DNA from: Typhlomys cinereus
Lineage: Eukaryota > Chordata > Mammalia > Rodentia > Platacanthomyidae
Assembly (NCBI GenBank): GCA_023101885.1
Contig: JALPQD010000089.1
Span: 2,403,087 to 2,467,086 of the forward strand
Direction of reading: 5' to 3'
DNA length: 64,000 bases
This document shows, piece after piece, positions 48,340-59,594 of this stretch; the stretch's first letter is position 1; every line of letters starts with the position of its first letter. The position numbers and the translations under genes are program-made. The notes under the pieces were generated by a model. It was not told where the DNA came from, made no database searches, and worked only from the letters and a program-made list of their open reading frames with translations.

Positions 48340-48432
48340 TCACTGGGAGCTGAAAGTATTGCTCAACAATAGAGCTCGTGCCTCACATTTGTGTGACCAT
48401 GAGCTTGATCCCCACAGATAAAAAGGTAAGAA
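48340..48432 (+). mobile_element. ID-type SINE (tRNA-Ala-derived)
   Basis: 'gtattgctcaacaatagagc', 'gtgcctcacatttgtgtgac' and 'gcttgatccccacagataaa' align in order with ID 'tagctcagtggtagagc', the anticodon-arm side and 'gttcgatccccagcac'. Confidence 0.65.
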
Positions 48433-49071
48433 AATAATTCATTGTCTGAGACAAGCGTAAGATGCTGTGACTGGGTTGTGAATGAGACAGTCTTTCCTCC
48501 AAGAACTGAGAGTCGGCGACAATAAACATAAGAAGGATCTATCCCTCCAGTGCTGAGGAGTTTTGCCACTTCTTGATTCTCAAATTAGTCATGTGGCATG
48601 TGTCTGAGAAAAAGAGAAAATTCATCATTTATTACTCATTTTGCTATGGTAGATGAAAACACTGATTTTTCTGTATTTTGTAGTTGTTAAAATGAGTTAT
48701 TTGTTAGTCCATGGTATATTTCTCTGTGCTTGCATTCAGTGATAAAATACACCAGAGACAAAATATTTTGTGAGGAATGTTATCACTACTTTGAGACTAA
48801 ATCCATGCTTGTGTTTTCAACCACTTCTTGAAGAGTGTTACTTTAGGGACAGCTGTCTACATCCTGGGCTGCTTTGAGATTGTGACAGATGCTTTGCAGT
48901 GTAGTCTACTGTATTTGGCGCTGCTTCAAGAATGCTCTGCAATGAGGTTGTTGAATGCTCTGCCAACATTCACCTGCAGTGGAATGGCAGCATCCTGTTC
49001 TGCCTCGCAAACCTCTTCTTCACTGACTTGGCTGTTCTAAATAAAATGGAATTTTTTCAGATTCGTAGAAA

Positions 49072-49158
49072 ACGCAGCTGTCCTTTGGTATGCGTAAAGA
49101 ATTGGTTCCAGGAGACCTGCATGAATCAAAATTCTAGGAAGCTTATTATATTTCAGGA
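49072..49158 (+). mobile_element. MER2-like Tigger DNA-transposon, 5' end
   Basis: 'cctttggtatgcgtaaag', 'aattggttccaggagac' and 'gaatcaaaattctaggaag' match the MER2 start ('tatccgtgggggattggttccaggacccccgcgg' type) in order. It continues at about 49540 and 50283. Confidence 0.62.
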
Positions 49159-49164
49159 GCCATA

Positions 49165-49380
49165 GTAACAAAGACATCGTGGTAGTGGTACAAAAACAGT
49201 CATGTAGACCCATAGAATAGAATAGAAGACCCAGAAATAAATCTACACAGCTGTAGTCACCGAGCTTTCACAGAAGTGTCAAAAACACATCAGAGAACAG
49301 ACATCCTCTTGAAGAAAAGGTGTTAGAAAAAGTGAACATTCACATTTAGAAAAAAAATTAAAATAGTTCCATATCTCTCA
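49165..49380 (+). mobile_element. L1 ORF2 fragment inside the Tigger fossil
   Basis: 'ggtacaaaaacagtcatgta', 'agaagacccagaaataaatc' and 'tccatatctctcacc' follow L1 ORF2 (the 'agacccagaaataaatccacacac' region). Stops are present, and a (CA)n run follows at 49385. Confidence 0.65.
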
Positions 49381-49382
49381 CC

Positions 49383-49384
<2 letters not shown>

Positions 49385-49428
<44 letters not shown>
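49385..49428. repeat. (CA)n microsatellite
   Basis: About 22 uninterrupted CA units. Confidence 0.95.
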
Positions 49429-49429
<1 letters not shown>

Positions 49430-49539
49430 ATGTTGAATCCATCATGTGATGTGGAACTAATTTTCAAATTTTCACTGCAAATAAACACTAATAATTTTCA
49501 AGTTATAAAAGGGTACTTTGCACTTTGTACAAAGGGTAC

Positions 49540-49600
49540 AAAGGTAAATTTGTGGGACATTTGTATATAACCTATGCACATCGTTCCAAGTATTTTTTAA
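49540..49600 (+). mobile_element. MER2-like Tigger, middle piece
   Basis: 'catttgtatataacctatgc' and 'acatcgttccaagtattttt' match the MER2 segment 'atataacctacgcacatcc'. Separated from the 5' end by the L1 and CA tract. Confidence 0.6.
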
Positions 49601-50282
49601 TGTCTAATGTGAAATTTTTCAAAATCCACAGAAGCAGACACTGTAACAGGTTTTCACATTTTCACCTAAGAGCATTGTTCTTCATTCAACATTTCACCAA
49701 TAAGGAACCACAGTGCCCACTTACATCTAATAAATCAACAGCAGTTCCTCCAAATGATCTAATACACAATATGTGTGCAATTTTCCCTTCCTGCCTAAAT
49801 GTTCCCTTTAAAAAAAAGGAAAATACCACTCACATACCAGTTTATCAAGGCAAAACCAGAGGTGTTCCTCTGAAAGTTCTCTAGGCTTTTCTCTCTAGTC
49901 CAGTGGCTTTTGTTGTTGTTATTACTGTTTTGATGCAGTTTTCTTATTCTTTTATTTTGTTTGGTTTCTTCCGAGTAAGCTTAAGAAGCTGGCCTAAAGG
50001 GCTAAGCAAACAGGCTGCAGACAGGTCTGTCTACTGGGTGGGGCAAGCAAGTCCTTTTGACTCCTCCCATCTAAGGGAGCATACTCTCCTTGCTGCTGCC
50101 TCCTGGTAAGCCCTGCGATTAACAAACAAACAATCAAAAACCAGTTCCTATGTGTATATGCACATATATAAAAGATGTATATACATATGGAACTTAGAAA
50201 ATTTTTTGTTTCTTTTTAGCCCCTCTCTTCTGGACTCTGTTCAGCCACTGAAATTCCTTTTCTGCCACGTCTACAAAGGAGA

Positions 50283-50445
50283 ACTTCATTGATCAGTTAT
50301 AATGTCTAGCACGTTGTCAATATCATGTAAATAGTTGCATTGCATTGTTTCAGAAATAAGGAAAACTATAAATTCTGTTCAGTACAGACACTTTTTTAAT
50401 GTCTTTGACCAGCAGTTCAGTGAATCTGTGGATGGTGAAAAATGA
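50283..50445 (+). mobile_element. MER2-like Tigger, 3' end
   Basis: 'atcatgtaaatagttgcatt', 'gcattgtttcagaaataagg', 'ctgttcagtacagacac' and 'gtgaatctgtggatgg' match the last third of MER2 in order. Confidence 0.65.
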
Positions 50446-50539
50446 CTAGGTTCTTGAAATATGAAACTTGTTGTATGTAATCCTCCTTGTAGCAACTTTC
50501 TGAAATCATTATGATCATATTATAATCATATAAAATAAG

Positions 50540-50640
50540 GCACTGAGTAGTCAACTTCCATGAGAATGCATAGCTAGGAAGCAATAGAGCAGAAATGTGA
50601 ACAGAGGTAGGCTCAAATGCAAAACTCCATAAAGAATATC
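50540..50640 (-). mobile_element. MIR SINE fossil, antisense
   Basis: 'atgcatagctaggaagcaata' and 'gaacagaggtaggctcaaatgc' fit antisense MIR ('cacagctagtaagtggcagagc'). Confidence 0.5.
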
Positions 50641-51070
50641 TCATTTTAAAGTGTTCCTGTGTGCAGGCATTTTCAATGCCCAAGGTCATTTCATATAGGG
50701 CTATGACTTTCCCTTTGGAAAGCTTGGATAAGAGGAATCTTCACTATGGAACCTATGTAAATGTTTCTCAGCTTAAAAACTTTGCATTTGCACTCTATAG
50801 GGAAAGAATTTAATGCTGTCCAACGAAGGCAGTGCTTATGTGAAAACAGTGGTTCTTAAAAATCTCAGGGTTCTGACTTAGTAAACTATTTTTACAAGGC
50901 TCTGTGTCACAAAGGAAACTAAATATTAACACGGGTCACATTCATCATGCAAAATTTATAGCTTCATACAGACTGAGCCATATGGAAGAAATATAATTTA
51001 TTTAATTCTTTCAGAATATTTTATGTTAAGTGCCTCATATACAGTAAGCATTCTGAACTGACATGTTTTG

Positions 51071-51133
51071 TGCGCACACACACACACACACGCACACGCG
51101 CGCGTGCACACACACACACACACACACACACAC
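51071..51133. repeat. (CA)n/(CG)n tract, Z-DNA-prone
   Basis: Sixty-odd bases of strict purine/pyrimidine alternation including a 'cacgcgcgcgtgca' core between two CA runs. Not attached to a recognised SINE. Confidence 0.95.
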
Positions 51134-51959
51134 TTGGTCTGGTTCGCCGATTCCCTACAACATGGCTGAAACCACATTCACCGAAAACACAGCTTTTTAG
51201 TGAATATATAGGCTTACTTTTTCCACTAAAAATCCAGGAGGAGATTAAATAATGATACTTAGGCAATTTCATATGAAGCGAGTCAAAGTTTCAAGTTTCA
51301 AAACCTCAAGAGAAAGTTAAACCTCTGAAATATTTATAAGCCATGATGGACTTGCCAGGCCCCAAGCTACCCCAGAATTTTCTGGCCATCTGGGCAGTTG
51401 CCACAACCTACACAATCTCCTCCAGAGAAACATTCCACACCAGAAAACCAGTGACTCTCACCGCCAGCCCCTTCTTGCCTGGCCTGTGACCTCGGCACGG
51501 TTGGAATGAGTCTGTGGAACACTTGGTAGTGTTTTTATTTCACTCAGCTCAGGTCTGCATTCATCATGAGGTTTCCTCAGACAGTCCAGAATGCTTAGTA
51601 GAAATTCCGCAGAACAAACACATTGAGATATTTCCACCTCCTGTTTTGAGTCAGTGGAGTCAGTGTATCAGATGTCCAACTCCCAGCCATTATAAATCTG
51701 TTTTCTCAAGCCTGCTTGGAAGTGCACTAAAGTTTAACAAGCACTGTTAACCACTGAGATGCTACGTAGAGGATTCCAGAGACGTGGCAGTGACTGTACA
51801 CACAAATTAACTTTCAGTCAGCTGCAAAGCTCCTTGTCCAGGATTGCCTATCAATTCTTGGTTAAAAGTCTTCGTTGCTGACCATTGTCTCTTCTGCATT
51901 ATTTTGTTTTAGATACCTATTAAAAAGTCTTTCTCATTGTACAGTTCCCAAGTCTCAAT

Positions 51960-52130
51960 ATTACACCTTCACTTCCTTTTATTATGCATCATTGACAATT
52001 TCATACATAAATACAATGCATTGTGATCCTGTTCACCCCCACTTCTTTCTCTTCCCTGCCTCCCACTCTTTCTGTCCCCCTCTCCATAAAGTCTCCCTCC
52101 TACTTCCATGTCTTTTTCTGAGGGAGGCAG
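51960..52130 (-). mobile_element. L1 3' end, Lx-like, antisense
   Basis: 'gacaatttcatacataaatac', 'aatgcattgtgatcctgttc' and a following C/T-rich run are the landmarks of old rodent L1 3' ends. Confidence 0.55.
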
Positions 52131-52329
52131 TGCAGGTCTTTCGCAGATAGCCAGAGCTGTTTTGTGTTCATGATGGAAACAGTCATGGCATATCCAGAAA
52201 GACAGTGACCCTGAAATTCTTTAGAAGATCAAGAGCTGGACCAAGCAGCTTTGAATACATCATTTTCTTATAATAAAGATACAATGATCACAATAATAGT
52301 GGCTCCTAGTATTAGAGGTATGCTATAGG

Positions 52330-52425
52330 GTATTTTTAAGCTCTATAATAAGCAGCTATTTACATCAAGTTTTATTTTCCCAAATTTTATAAATGGGAAA
52401 ACTGAAGAATATAATAAGTAACTTA
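52330..52425 (-). mobile_element. MIR SINE fossil, antisense
   Basis: 'ttttattttcccaaattttat' and 'aaatgggaaaactgaag' match antisense MIR 'ccattttacagatgaggaaactgagg'. Confidence 0.5.
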
Positions 52426-52449
52426 TATTTTATTTGCTTATTTATGTAT

Positions 52450-52578
52450 TTATTGAGAGAAGATCTTACTCAGTAGCTCAGGCTGGTCTGGAACTCCCTA
52501 TGTAATGCAGGGAAATTTCCTACCTTGGCCTTCTGGGTATGGGGATTACAGACATGAGTAACTATATGCAACAGTAAT
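52450..52578 (-). mobile_element. B1 SINE, antisense
   Basis: 'agctcaggctggtctggaac', 'tcctaccttggccttctggg' and 'ggggattacagacatgagta' follow antisense B1. Confidence 0.75.
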
Positions 52579-53039
52579 CTAGACTTCAAATGGTAGAGCA
52601 TTTGTCAAAAATAATTTTGATTGTATCTATCCGAGTTCTGTTACCTACCATAACTCTGCTTTGATAAAAGTATTAAAAACTTAATATACACATGAGGAAA
52701 ATGGGACCTATTATCTTAAGAAAGCCAGTGTACATAGTTTATACAAAAAAGTCTGAGACAGGAAAAAAAATCATGAAATGCTGTACAACTGGTTCAAACT
52801 TTCTCCTTTTCTATGGGCACCTTGGAATCACCATCTGTGTAGTCAGAAAATAACCCTTACCTTACCTTATGAGCATACCTAGTCACCTGCTGAGATCTGT
52901 CAATTCCATCACCTATCTGTCCAGACAGACTTCAAGCTAGCATCTTGTCCCACAAGGATGAGAGCAACACACTAACCAGAAGTGCTCCCCAGTGAAGTAC
53001 CAACATTGCAGCTAGTGTGGTTTTTCTAAAAATATATCA

Positions 53040-53470
53040 TAAGTGATCATCATTTCTTCCCACTGACTTTTCAGAAAAATAGCCCAGCCTTCTTAGCATA
53101 ATACCAAATCATTCTGTGGTAACCACTGAAGCTTCTAGCTCATCCCTTACCACTTCCTTGCATCTCTACTCCAAGAACATGATATTGGTTGGAATTTACC
53201 AAGGGCCTGGGCTGCTTTTCTCACTCCTCTTCCCTGTGAGTGTTCTTCCTAGTGCCTGTTGCCCTCTGCTTGACTGATGCATGTAATCATACATGAGCTG
53301 AGTCATTACCTTCCTCTTGGAGGTCTTTATAAATTACCCTTAACTTTCAGGTCTTAGCCTCCTCTAATGGCCATTTAAAAGCCCTCTGTCAGCTCTTATT
53401 GGTCCCTGTCCAAGTCTTAGAATGAATCTTCTTTCAAAATTATACGAACAGACCTAATTTTCTTATCCAT
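53040..53470 (+). mobile_element. L2 fossil (3' region)
   Basis: 'ctgtgagtgttcttcctag', 'aactttcaggtcttagcctcc' and 'agccctctgtcagctc' follow the L2 landmarks 'tggaatgttcttcc' and 'cttcaggtctcagctc'. Confidence 0.6.
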
Positions 53471-53479
53471 TAAAAAAAG

Positions 53480-53635
53480 AAGGCAGTTGACCTTGGTGGC
53501 ATGATCTATAATCCTGCCACTTGGTAAGTAGAGTTAGGAGGATCGGGAGCTCAAAAACCAGCCTTGTCTCATGCAGCAAGCTTCAGATCAGCCTGAACTA
53601 CTTCAGACACTTTTTCGAAGCAAAAAAAAAAAAAA
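53480..53635 (+). mobile_element. B1 SINE
   Basis: 'tggtggcatgatctataatcc', 'gagttaggaggatcgggagc', 'agatcagcctgaac', then an A13 run. Confidence 0.7.
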
Positions 53636-53636
53636 T

Positions 53637-53960
53637 GATTTGGGAGATTGCTCAGTGGTTAAAGCCTTTGCTCCACAAGCAAATGGATATCAGTTCAGAT
53701 CTCCATCTCCCATATAAAAAGTACCAGGCAGTTATGGTAGTGGCCTGTAATTCTGGTCCTGGAAAGTAGAGCCTAGGAAACCCCAGAACAAAGCTATATA
53801 TAGATAGGATATAGAACAATCCAGGATGATTCCTGATGTCACCGTTGACCTCCACAGGCACACACACTCAAGTACATTCTTTTACACACCCACACACAGA
53901 TGTCTACCTACCCACATACAAAACACACACGCATAAATGTAGAACAAAAAAATGAAAGAA
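53637..53960 (+). mobile_element. B2-superfamily SINE (older subfamily)
   Basis: Head 'gggagattgctcagtggtta' directly after the B1 poly(A). Then 'tggtagtggcctgtaattc', 'acaatccaggatgattcc' and a CA-rich tail. It appears to have used the B1 A-run as a landing site. Confidence 0.78.
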
Positions 53961-54089
53961 AAAGAAAAACCTTATAATTGATCAAACTGGAAAAAAATAA
54001 AATGTCCTAATTATTTTCTCTGCCACATTTGTCCAGCTATTCAGGGGACAAGTTTCCTCTTGCCAGCACTGACTAGTTGAGAAACATTT

Positions 54090-54210
54090 GTTAATTCAGC
54101 TGGTAAGTACTTATTATCACCTACCATGGATTCTGTTCTATTCTATGGTTAATGCATATGTCAATAAACAAAAAATATCCTCGCCTCATATTCTAGTGTA
54201 GAAGATATCA
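54090..54210 (-). mobile_element. L2 3' end fossil, antisense
   Basis: 'ggattctgttctattctatgg', 'aataaacaaaaaatatcc' and 'cctcatattctagtgtagaag' follow the antisense L2 terminus. Confidence 0.5.
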
Positions 54211-54989
54211 AATGAACTGAATATATGAGAGAAAAAGATAATCTCTATGAAGAAAGTTACATTTATGCTAACTTTAGCACTCAAATGGATTTTGAAATTA
54301 TATTTCCTTTTGAAATCTCATTCAAATGACCATTGTCTTTCACAGCCTGTCTGACATAGGAGTTGCTGTAATAACTACTCCTGATTAGCCTCACTTGCAG
54401 AACCATCTGAAAAGAGGGAAGCATGGAATCATTTATCTTTGGAGAACCATCACATTCCCCAAATATGGCAGTGATAAGAACTTATGGCTGTCCCAGCCAT
54501 CTCAAGTTACTTGAATTATGAGAGGGAGCTATAAAGGGAGAGAGAAAAGAGAAGCAGAAACCATCTTCACATATTTGGTGTGAGAAATGAGATATATTTC
54601 CCTATAGTTAAGTGACTGTGAATTTTCAATGTCAAAAAGCAAGAATGTGAGCCTCGATGGATATTAGGAAAACACTGAACTTTAAGCATGAATATGCTTC
54701 TGAGCTCTATCAAGGCTTGATTTAACATACCGGCATGCTGCACCTGCCCTCGTCTTGAGTTTCCATATTTTTTTTCCTTTTTTTAGGTTATCGAAAAATA
54801 GCACATTACAAATCACATTGAAATGATCTTTTTCCCTTTCTTTAAAACTGAGAGTAAGGAAGTAAGTGGCCTTGAAGAAGTGATTGCTAGAAGTTTCTGT
54901 TCCCCCTTAGGAAAATTCTGCCTGTTTCCTTAGTCACATCAGGAGCCCTTCCTGGATGTTACCATGACTCCCATACACATGCAGTGCTA

Positions 54990-55115
54990 TATCATCACAG
55001 CCTGTGTGTCCGTCAATCACCCTGTTCATCTCTCCACTAAATTAGGGCTCTTTCAGTAAAATACCTTTCAAGCTGGATTCCTGGCACCTAGCCAAGTACA
55101 GGGACATAGTTGGAA
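54990..55115 (+). mobile_element. L2 3' end fossil
   Basis: 'attcctggcacctagccaag' then 'acagggacatag' resembles the L2 terminus 'cccagcacctagcacagtgcctggcacatag'. Confidence 0.42.
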
Positions 55116-56139
55116 ATACATGATGTAAGGAGGAAAACTGGTTTCCCATAAAAGGAGTCCACATCATAAAAATCAAAAAGAATGAAACTAGAGAAAATTG
55201 GCAGATAGTTCAGAATCTTAATTTTTGCAGATTTTGACAGATGAGGGAAATAGTGCTTCATAGAGTTATAAGACACATAGTGGGTCAACACATTCACCTA
55301 CTCAGGATTAAACAATACAGTTGTATTATCCCTTCTACTAGATGAAAATTTCAGATTAGAATTGCATTAAGATATCATCTTTGGAGGATATCTTATTTTA
55401 TCATAGATAGAATGCTCAATAATACCATAAAGCATTTTAATGTAAAAAAGCTATTCTATTCATCTTGCAGCCTACTATTTTTCATCAATAATTTGGGAAC
55501 TACTCCATCCTAGTATGAAATTGTCCAAACAAGATGAAAGCATAAATATTTAACAGGAACAATCTACTACAGCCCAAACTTGTCATTTTAAGATGATCTT
55601 CAACCTGTTTCTTTCTCCCTAGCCTAGAAAGTGTGTACACTTTCAGGTATACCTCCTGAAATAAAAGTATCAGAAATAGAAGAGAATATATTCTTTCTTC
55701 TAGTTTCACAGGAAGGTTCATTCCTATGCCCCTGAAGATATTAGACTTTCAAATTTCTCATTTTTTAAAAACACTCTGATTTTCCTTTTTAAAATCTATC
55801 TTGATTCTTAGGACTGCATAGGATCACTGCGTTGGAGGAAAAACATTGGAGATGAAAATATCCTTTCAAGATTCCTGTGTGGTAGCCCATGCCATGGTTG
55901 AACAAACAAAATTTGGTTATATTTTACTTATTCAATTTTTTTCTTGCTGATTCTCACTATGTTAATGGCAATCATATTCTCATCAATTTCCTTAAACATA
56001 GCCCTCCTTTAAAGATATCTTGGTCATACTAATTTTTATTTCTTTTCCTTGCTTCCTCTTTAAGGCTTATCCAACACTTTTATGTCTTGAAAATATAAGA
56101 TTTAAGATATAAGATCACTATTAAGTCTTCTGCTGAAAT

Positions 56140-56475
56140 TCATTTTCATCTGCTATTTTCCTCCCAACCATCCTTCAAATCTGAATTTATCCATTACTTT
56201 GTTAGACTACCAGTGGCCTTGCAATCTAAATCAAGTCACCCTTGTTTTTGTTCACCCTACTTTTTTATTCATAGTACTTTCAATTTTATTTGCTTATTTC
56301 TACTTTTTAGTGTATATCTCTACCATTAAAATCTATACTCTATGAGATCAGAAAACCAACCTTATTTTACATAATAGAAATACACGGCACTTAGCACAGT
56401 GCTTGGCACATGCTTAATAGTAAGTATTAGTAATGGTATTAGTAATAGTAAGTATTAGTAATAGTAAGTATTACG
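56140..56475 (+). mobile_element. L2 3' end fossil
   Basis: 'cactctatgagatcagaaaac'-like segment near 56336 followed by 'ggcacttagcacagtgcttgg' and 'cacatgcttaatagtaag' matches the L2/MIR-type terminus. Confidence 0.58.
56416..56475. repeat. 16-bp tandem repeat, about 3.5 copies
   Basis: 'aatagtaagtattagt' at 56416 and 56444, a last variant copy at 56460, and a 12-base partial copy at 56432. It arose inside the L2-like terminus. Confidence 0.88.
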
Positions 56476-56569
56476 TGATGGACTTTTGTTTAGATAATCA
56501 AATTTGTTTTAGTAATCAAGTTTATAAACAGTGTACATGTTCAGGAATCAATGCCAATGTCATGCAGTG

Positions 56570-56645
56570 GAAAGAGAATATTTTCCTGGGGAGCCAGACA
56601 GTTTGATCATGCTTACTGCTGGTTTCTAAGCACTTCCCTACCACC
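56570..56645 (+). mobile_element. MIR-type SINE 5' part
   Basis: 'gtcatgcagtggaaagaga' and 'ggagccagacagtttgatc' fit the MIR/MIR3 5' half. Confidence 0.45.
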
Positions 56646-57599
56646 ATCCCATCACGTCATACAATGTTGCACCTGCAAAGTCAAAGCATAGAAACAACAG
56701 ACAGTTTGATATTAATTTAGCAAATCGGTTCTATTCCTTTAGCAATGAAAAGTCCAACACTTGTGATATACACACTTGTGATATGCTGTGTGTACATTAA
56801 ACTCTTTAGAAATTGTCTCCAAACATTTAATTGACAGCTTTCACCACAGTGAAGGCTAGGGTAAGACATGCTTCGTGTCCTTTTGATACAGACACAGTAA
56901 TCTAGAATACAGGTAGGACTGAAAATTTTCCATCAGAGGTACTGTAATTAAATAGAGGCAATCTTGATGCATGTCACATTTGTCATCTCTCCTCTGTACT
57001 TTGGTCTCCTGGCACTGTGCTCTTCAAATCTCTCCTGTTTTTGCATATACGATTCACTGTGGCTAAGCTTGGGTCATATGAATTCTTGATGATTCCTAAT
57101 TTTACCTACAGTATGGTGCCATTGAAAGCAATTCAAATCCCCTAGTGCCCTATGGCTTAACTGAGTAGAGTTTTGACATAATGAGTAAATGAAAGTTTTC
57201 AGGTTCCAAGAAAAGACACACATGCAAAATTCAAATAGTTCAGGTATTGAATGATATTAAGAAATATTCAAAACTGCATCATAACCCTCAATAAGGTAGA
57301 CGTGTTCATCTCCCTTCAGCCAGAGCCAGCTGTGAATAGCTGTTTCTCCATCCTTCAGTATGACTATGTTCTGAAGTTTGCCCTTCATAGCATTGAATGC
57401 TTTATCAATATATTTTATTAGTGTTTGCAAACATTAAATATTTATTATTATTGAGCAATATAATATTATTATATGTTAATTCTAAGTGTAAATGGGGACA
57501 AACAGAAAATATAATCACCCATCTTAGTGGAATATTATTGACAGTTCATTACTCACTTTGAAAAGGAATTTTTTAGGAGGAAAATGCAGTTACATTCAC

Positions 57600-58190
57600 C
57601 TATGACTCTATCAACAGGACAGTGTAGACCTTGTCTACTGTACACTTTGGGATTGAGGTCAGGATAATCCTCTTGGCTTTCCTCCAGCATAATGAATACT
57701 TTAAAATACTAGAAATATTCTCAGGAGGGAAACCAGCTATGAAGTCATTTCCACATATCTTTGTGCTTATCAAGTTGGCAGGTTGTCTCAAAGCACTCTC
57801 ATGTGTCATTTGACAGGGACATTGTAATTGAGAAGGGCCATGAGGGACATCATGAAACTTTGGAGACATTTGGACAGTTTTGTGGATGCTATGATTGTAT
57901 AATTAAACCTGGGATCATCTTGGAACTTCAGATCACAAGCTTAGCTCTCTCACAATGCATCCTGGGTACACAGTGTTGCTGTCATCTGCTCAGAACTTTT
58001 GCCCAAGGAATTCACAAAAACCCGCTCATTAATTGGGTCTGTGTTGTCCACCTTGACTGTAAATACATAGTGGGCCAGTGGATGATTTCTTGGTCTCCCC
58101 ATATTCAAATTGTTTTCCATAGGCTTAAAGCACTTGTACTTTTTTTTCCATCTAAAGCATGTATCTTCAGTCTTCTACAGGGGGAATAAA
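57600..58190 (-). pseudogene. Possible processed pseudogene, gene not identified
   Basis: The complement has a 60-odd-codon reading ending near 57960 that contains MGRPRNHPLAHYVFTVKVDN and NSLGKSSEQMTATLCTQDAL, then a stop, followed by further short readings with stops. The sequence is less AT-rich than its surroundings and looks protein-derived, but I do not recognise the family. A random run of open sequence is the alternative; the opposite strand also has a 142-codon open frame. Confidence 0.25.
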
Positions 58191-59098
58191 AAAAACTTCA
58201 TGTAAGGAAATCAGGCTGTTAAAACTTTTCCTGACTTTTTCATTGCACCGTTTCCCTTCATTTCCTCTGCCACAGATTACACAGCTTTTGTTGGAATCAT
58301 GATCCTTAAACCAAAATAAAAACATAGCTCTGAAAGAGCATGCAATTGACAACACACTGTAGGAGATGTCCCAGAAGGGTGATACATTTTATGAACTGTA
58401 TGTTGGACTCTGATATTAGGAGCAGCTCCTTTGTAACCTGCACATATTTGTTCTACTTGAGCTGCTGCTGCTTCTGTTTTGCCGTTATGATTCCTCATCA
58501 ACTAGCTGTACAACCCTAGCAGATTACGTCAATAAAGTGATGTAAATCACATCCCTAAGTGCCCACTCAATCCAGGTCAGTCCAAGGTGGAAACTTTTTG
58601 CAGCACAGTGTAACTAAATTTATTTTTGATATTCAACTAATTATCAGTGCAGACTGACAACCATTAAGAAGCCATTTGAGGGAAACAAAGAAAATAAGAA
58701 GCTGTACTTACCAGTCAAGCTTATATTACGCAGCAATACAGTTGAAAGAACTGTTTTTGTAATGTGTAAGATCCTAAATGTTAAAGAGCTATTATAAAAA
58801 TAAGTAGGTCAAACTAAATGTATAGGTAGATACTAAAATACAGCACTGCTTAAAATTAATAATATAAAATCTTGCCACTTTAAAACACTACAAAACAAAG
58901 AATTAATAAGAGAAATGTTTCAGTAAACTTTATACTAACATTTAGCACAAAATGGCTTGTATTTCATTTCCTTCCACATGTGCCAATTATGTATTGACAC
59001 AGCTTTATAGTCTGGGAGCCTAATACTGAATAAGCAAAATATTCATGCTACCTGGGCAGATATTCTAAAGCCAAAAGAACCTAAATAAACAAACACGT

Positions 59099-59295
59099 GG
59101 GGGCTGGAGAGGTGGTTCAGGGGTTGCAGGCGGAAGGTCCTGAGTTCGGATCCCAGACCCCATGTATAGACACCGGATGGAAGCGGGGCAGCCTGCGTTT
59201 CTGGTCCTGTTAGGGCGGAGCCTATGAATCCTGGGGTAGAGTACACAAGGAGGAGGTGGAAGCAGTCCATGGTGGTTCCCGAATTCACTCGTAAT

Positions 59296-59332
<37 letters not shown>

Positions 59333-59371
59333 GCACACACACACAATTGAATAAATAAAAATTAAAAAAAT
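59099..59371 (+). mobile_element. Young B2-superfamily SINE
   Basis: 'gggggctggagaggtggttcagg' begins it; about 15 bases after the A box are missing compared with 22581. Then 'gagttcggatcccagacc', the shared body, (CA)n (59301-59344), 'caattgaataaataaa' and an A tail. Short TSD 'aaacacgt' at 59091-59098 and 59372-59379. Open frames of 93 and 166 codons on the minus strand are SINE artefacts. Confidence 0.9.
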
Positions 59372-59594
59372 AAACACGTAAGGGTTTTAGAAAAGTACAC
59401 TGGAAGATGCCAGTGGTTGCTAAAGTTCTAAGTACATTTCTGTCAAAAGATAGAAGTCCTAATTTATATTCTGTTTGTATATATTTGTGACATACTAAAA
59501 ATACATATAATATACAATACAATACATATAATAATGTGCACATGAAAATAAGTCTTACTGTTAAGACAAAGTCATTAGTGTTAACTCATCAAGT

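Noticed and set aside
48340..48432. tRNA-like sequence
   Set aside because: It fits a decayed ID SINE; the cloverleaf arms do not pair as in a functional tRNA.
49525..49884. Plus-strand open frame of 119 codons
   Set aside because: Begins inside the Tigger fossil; no transposase motif or other domain seen.
59043..59543. Minus-strand open frame of 166 codons
   Set aside because: It crosses a young SINE and its CA tract; similar readings appear in the other young copies.
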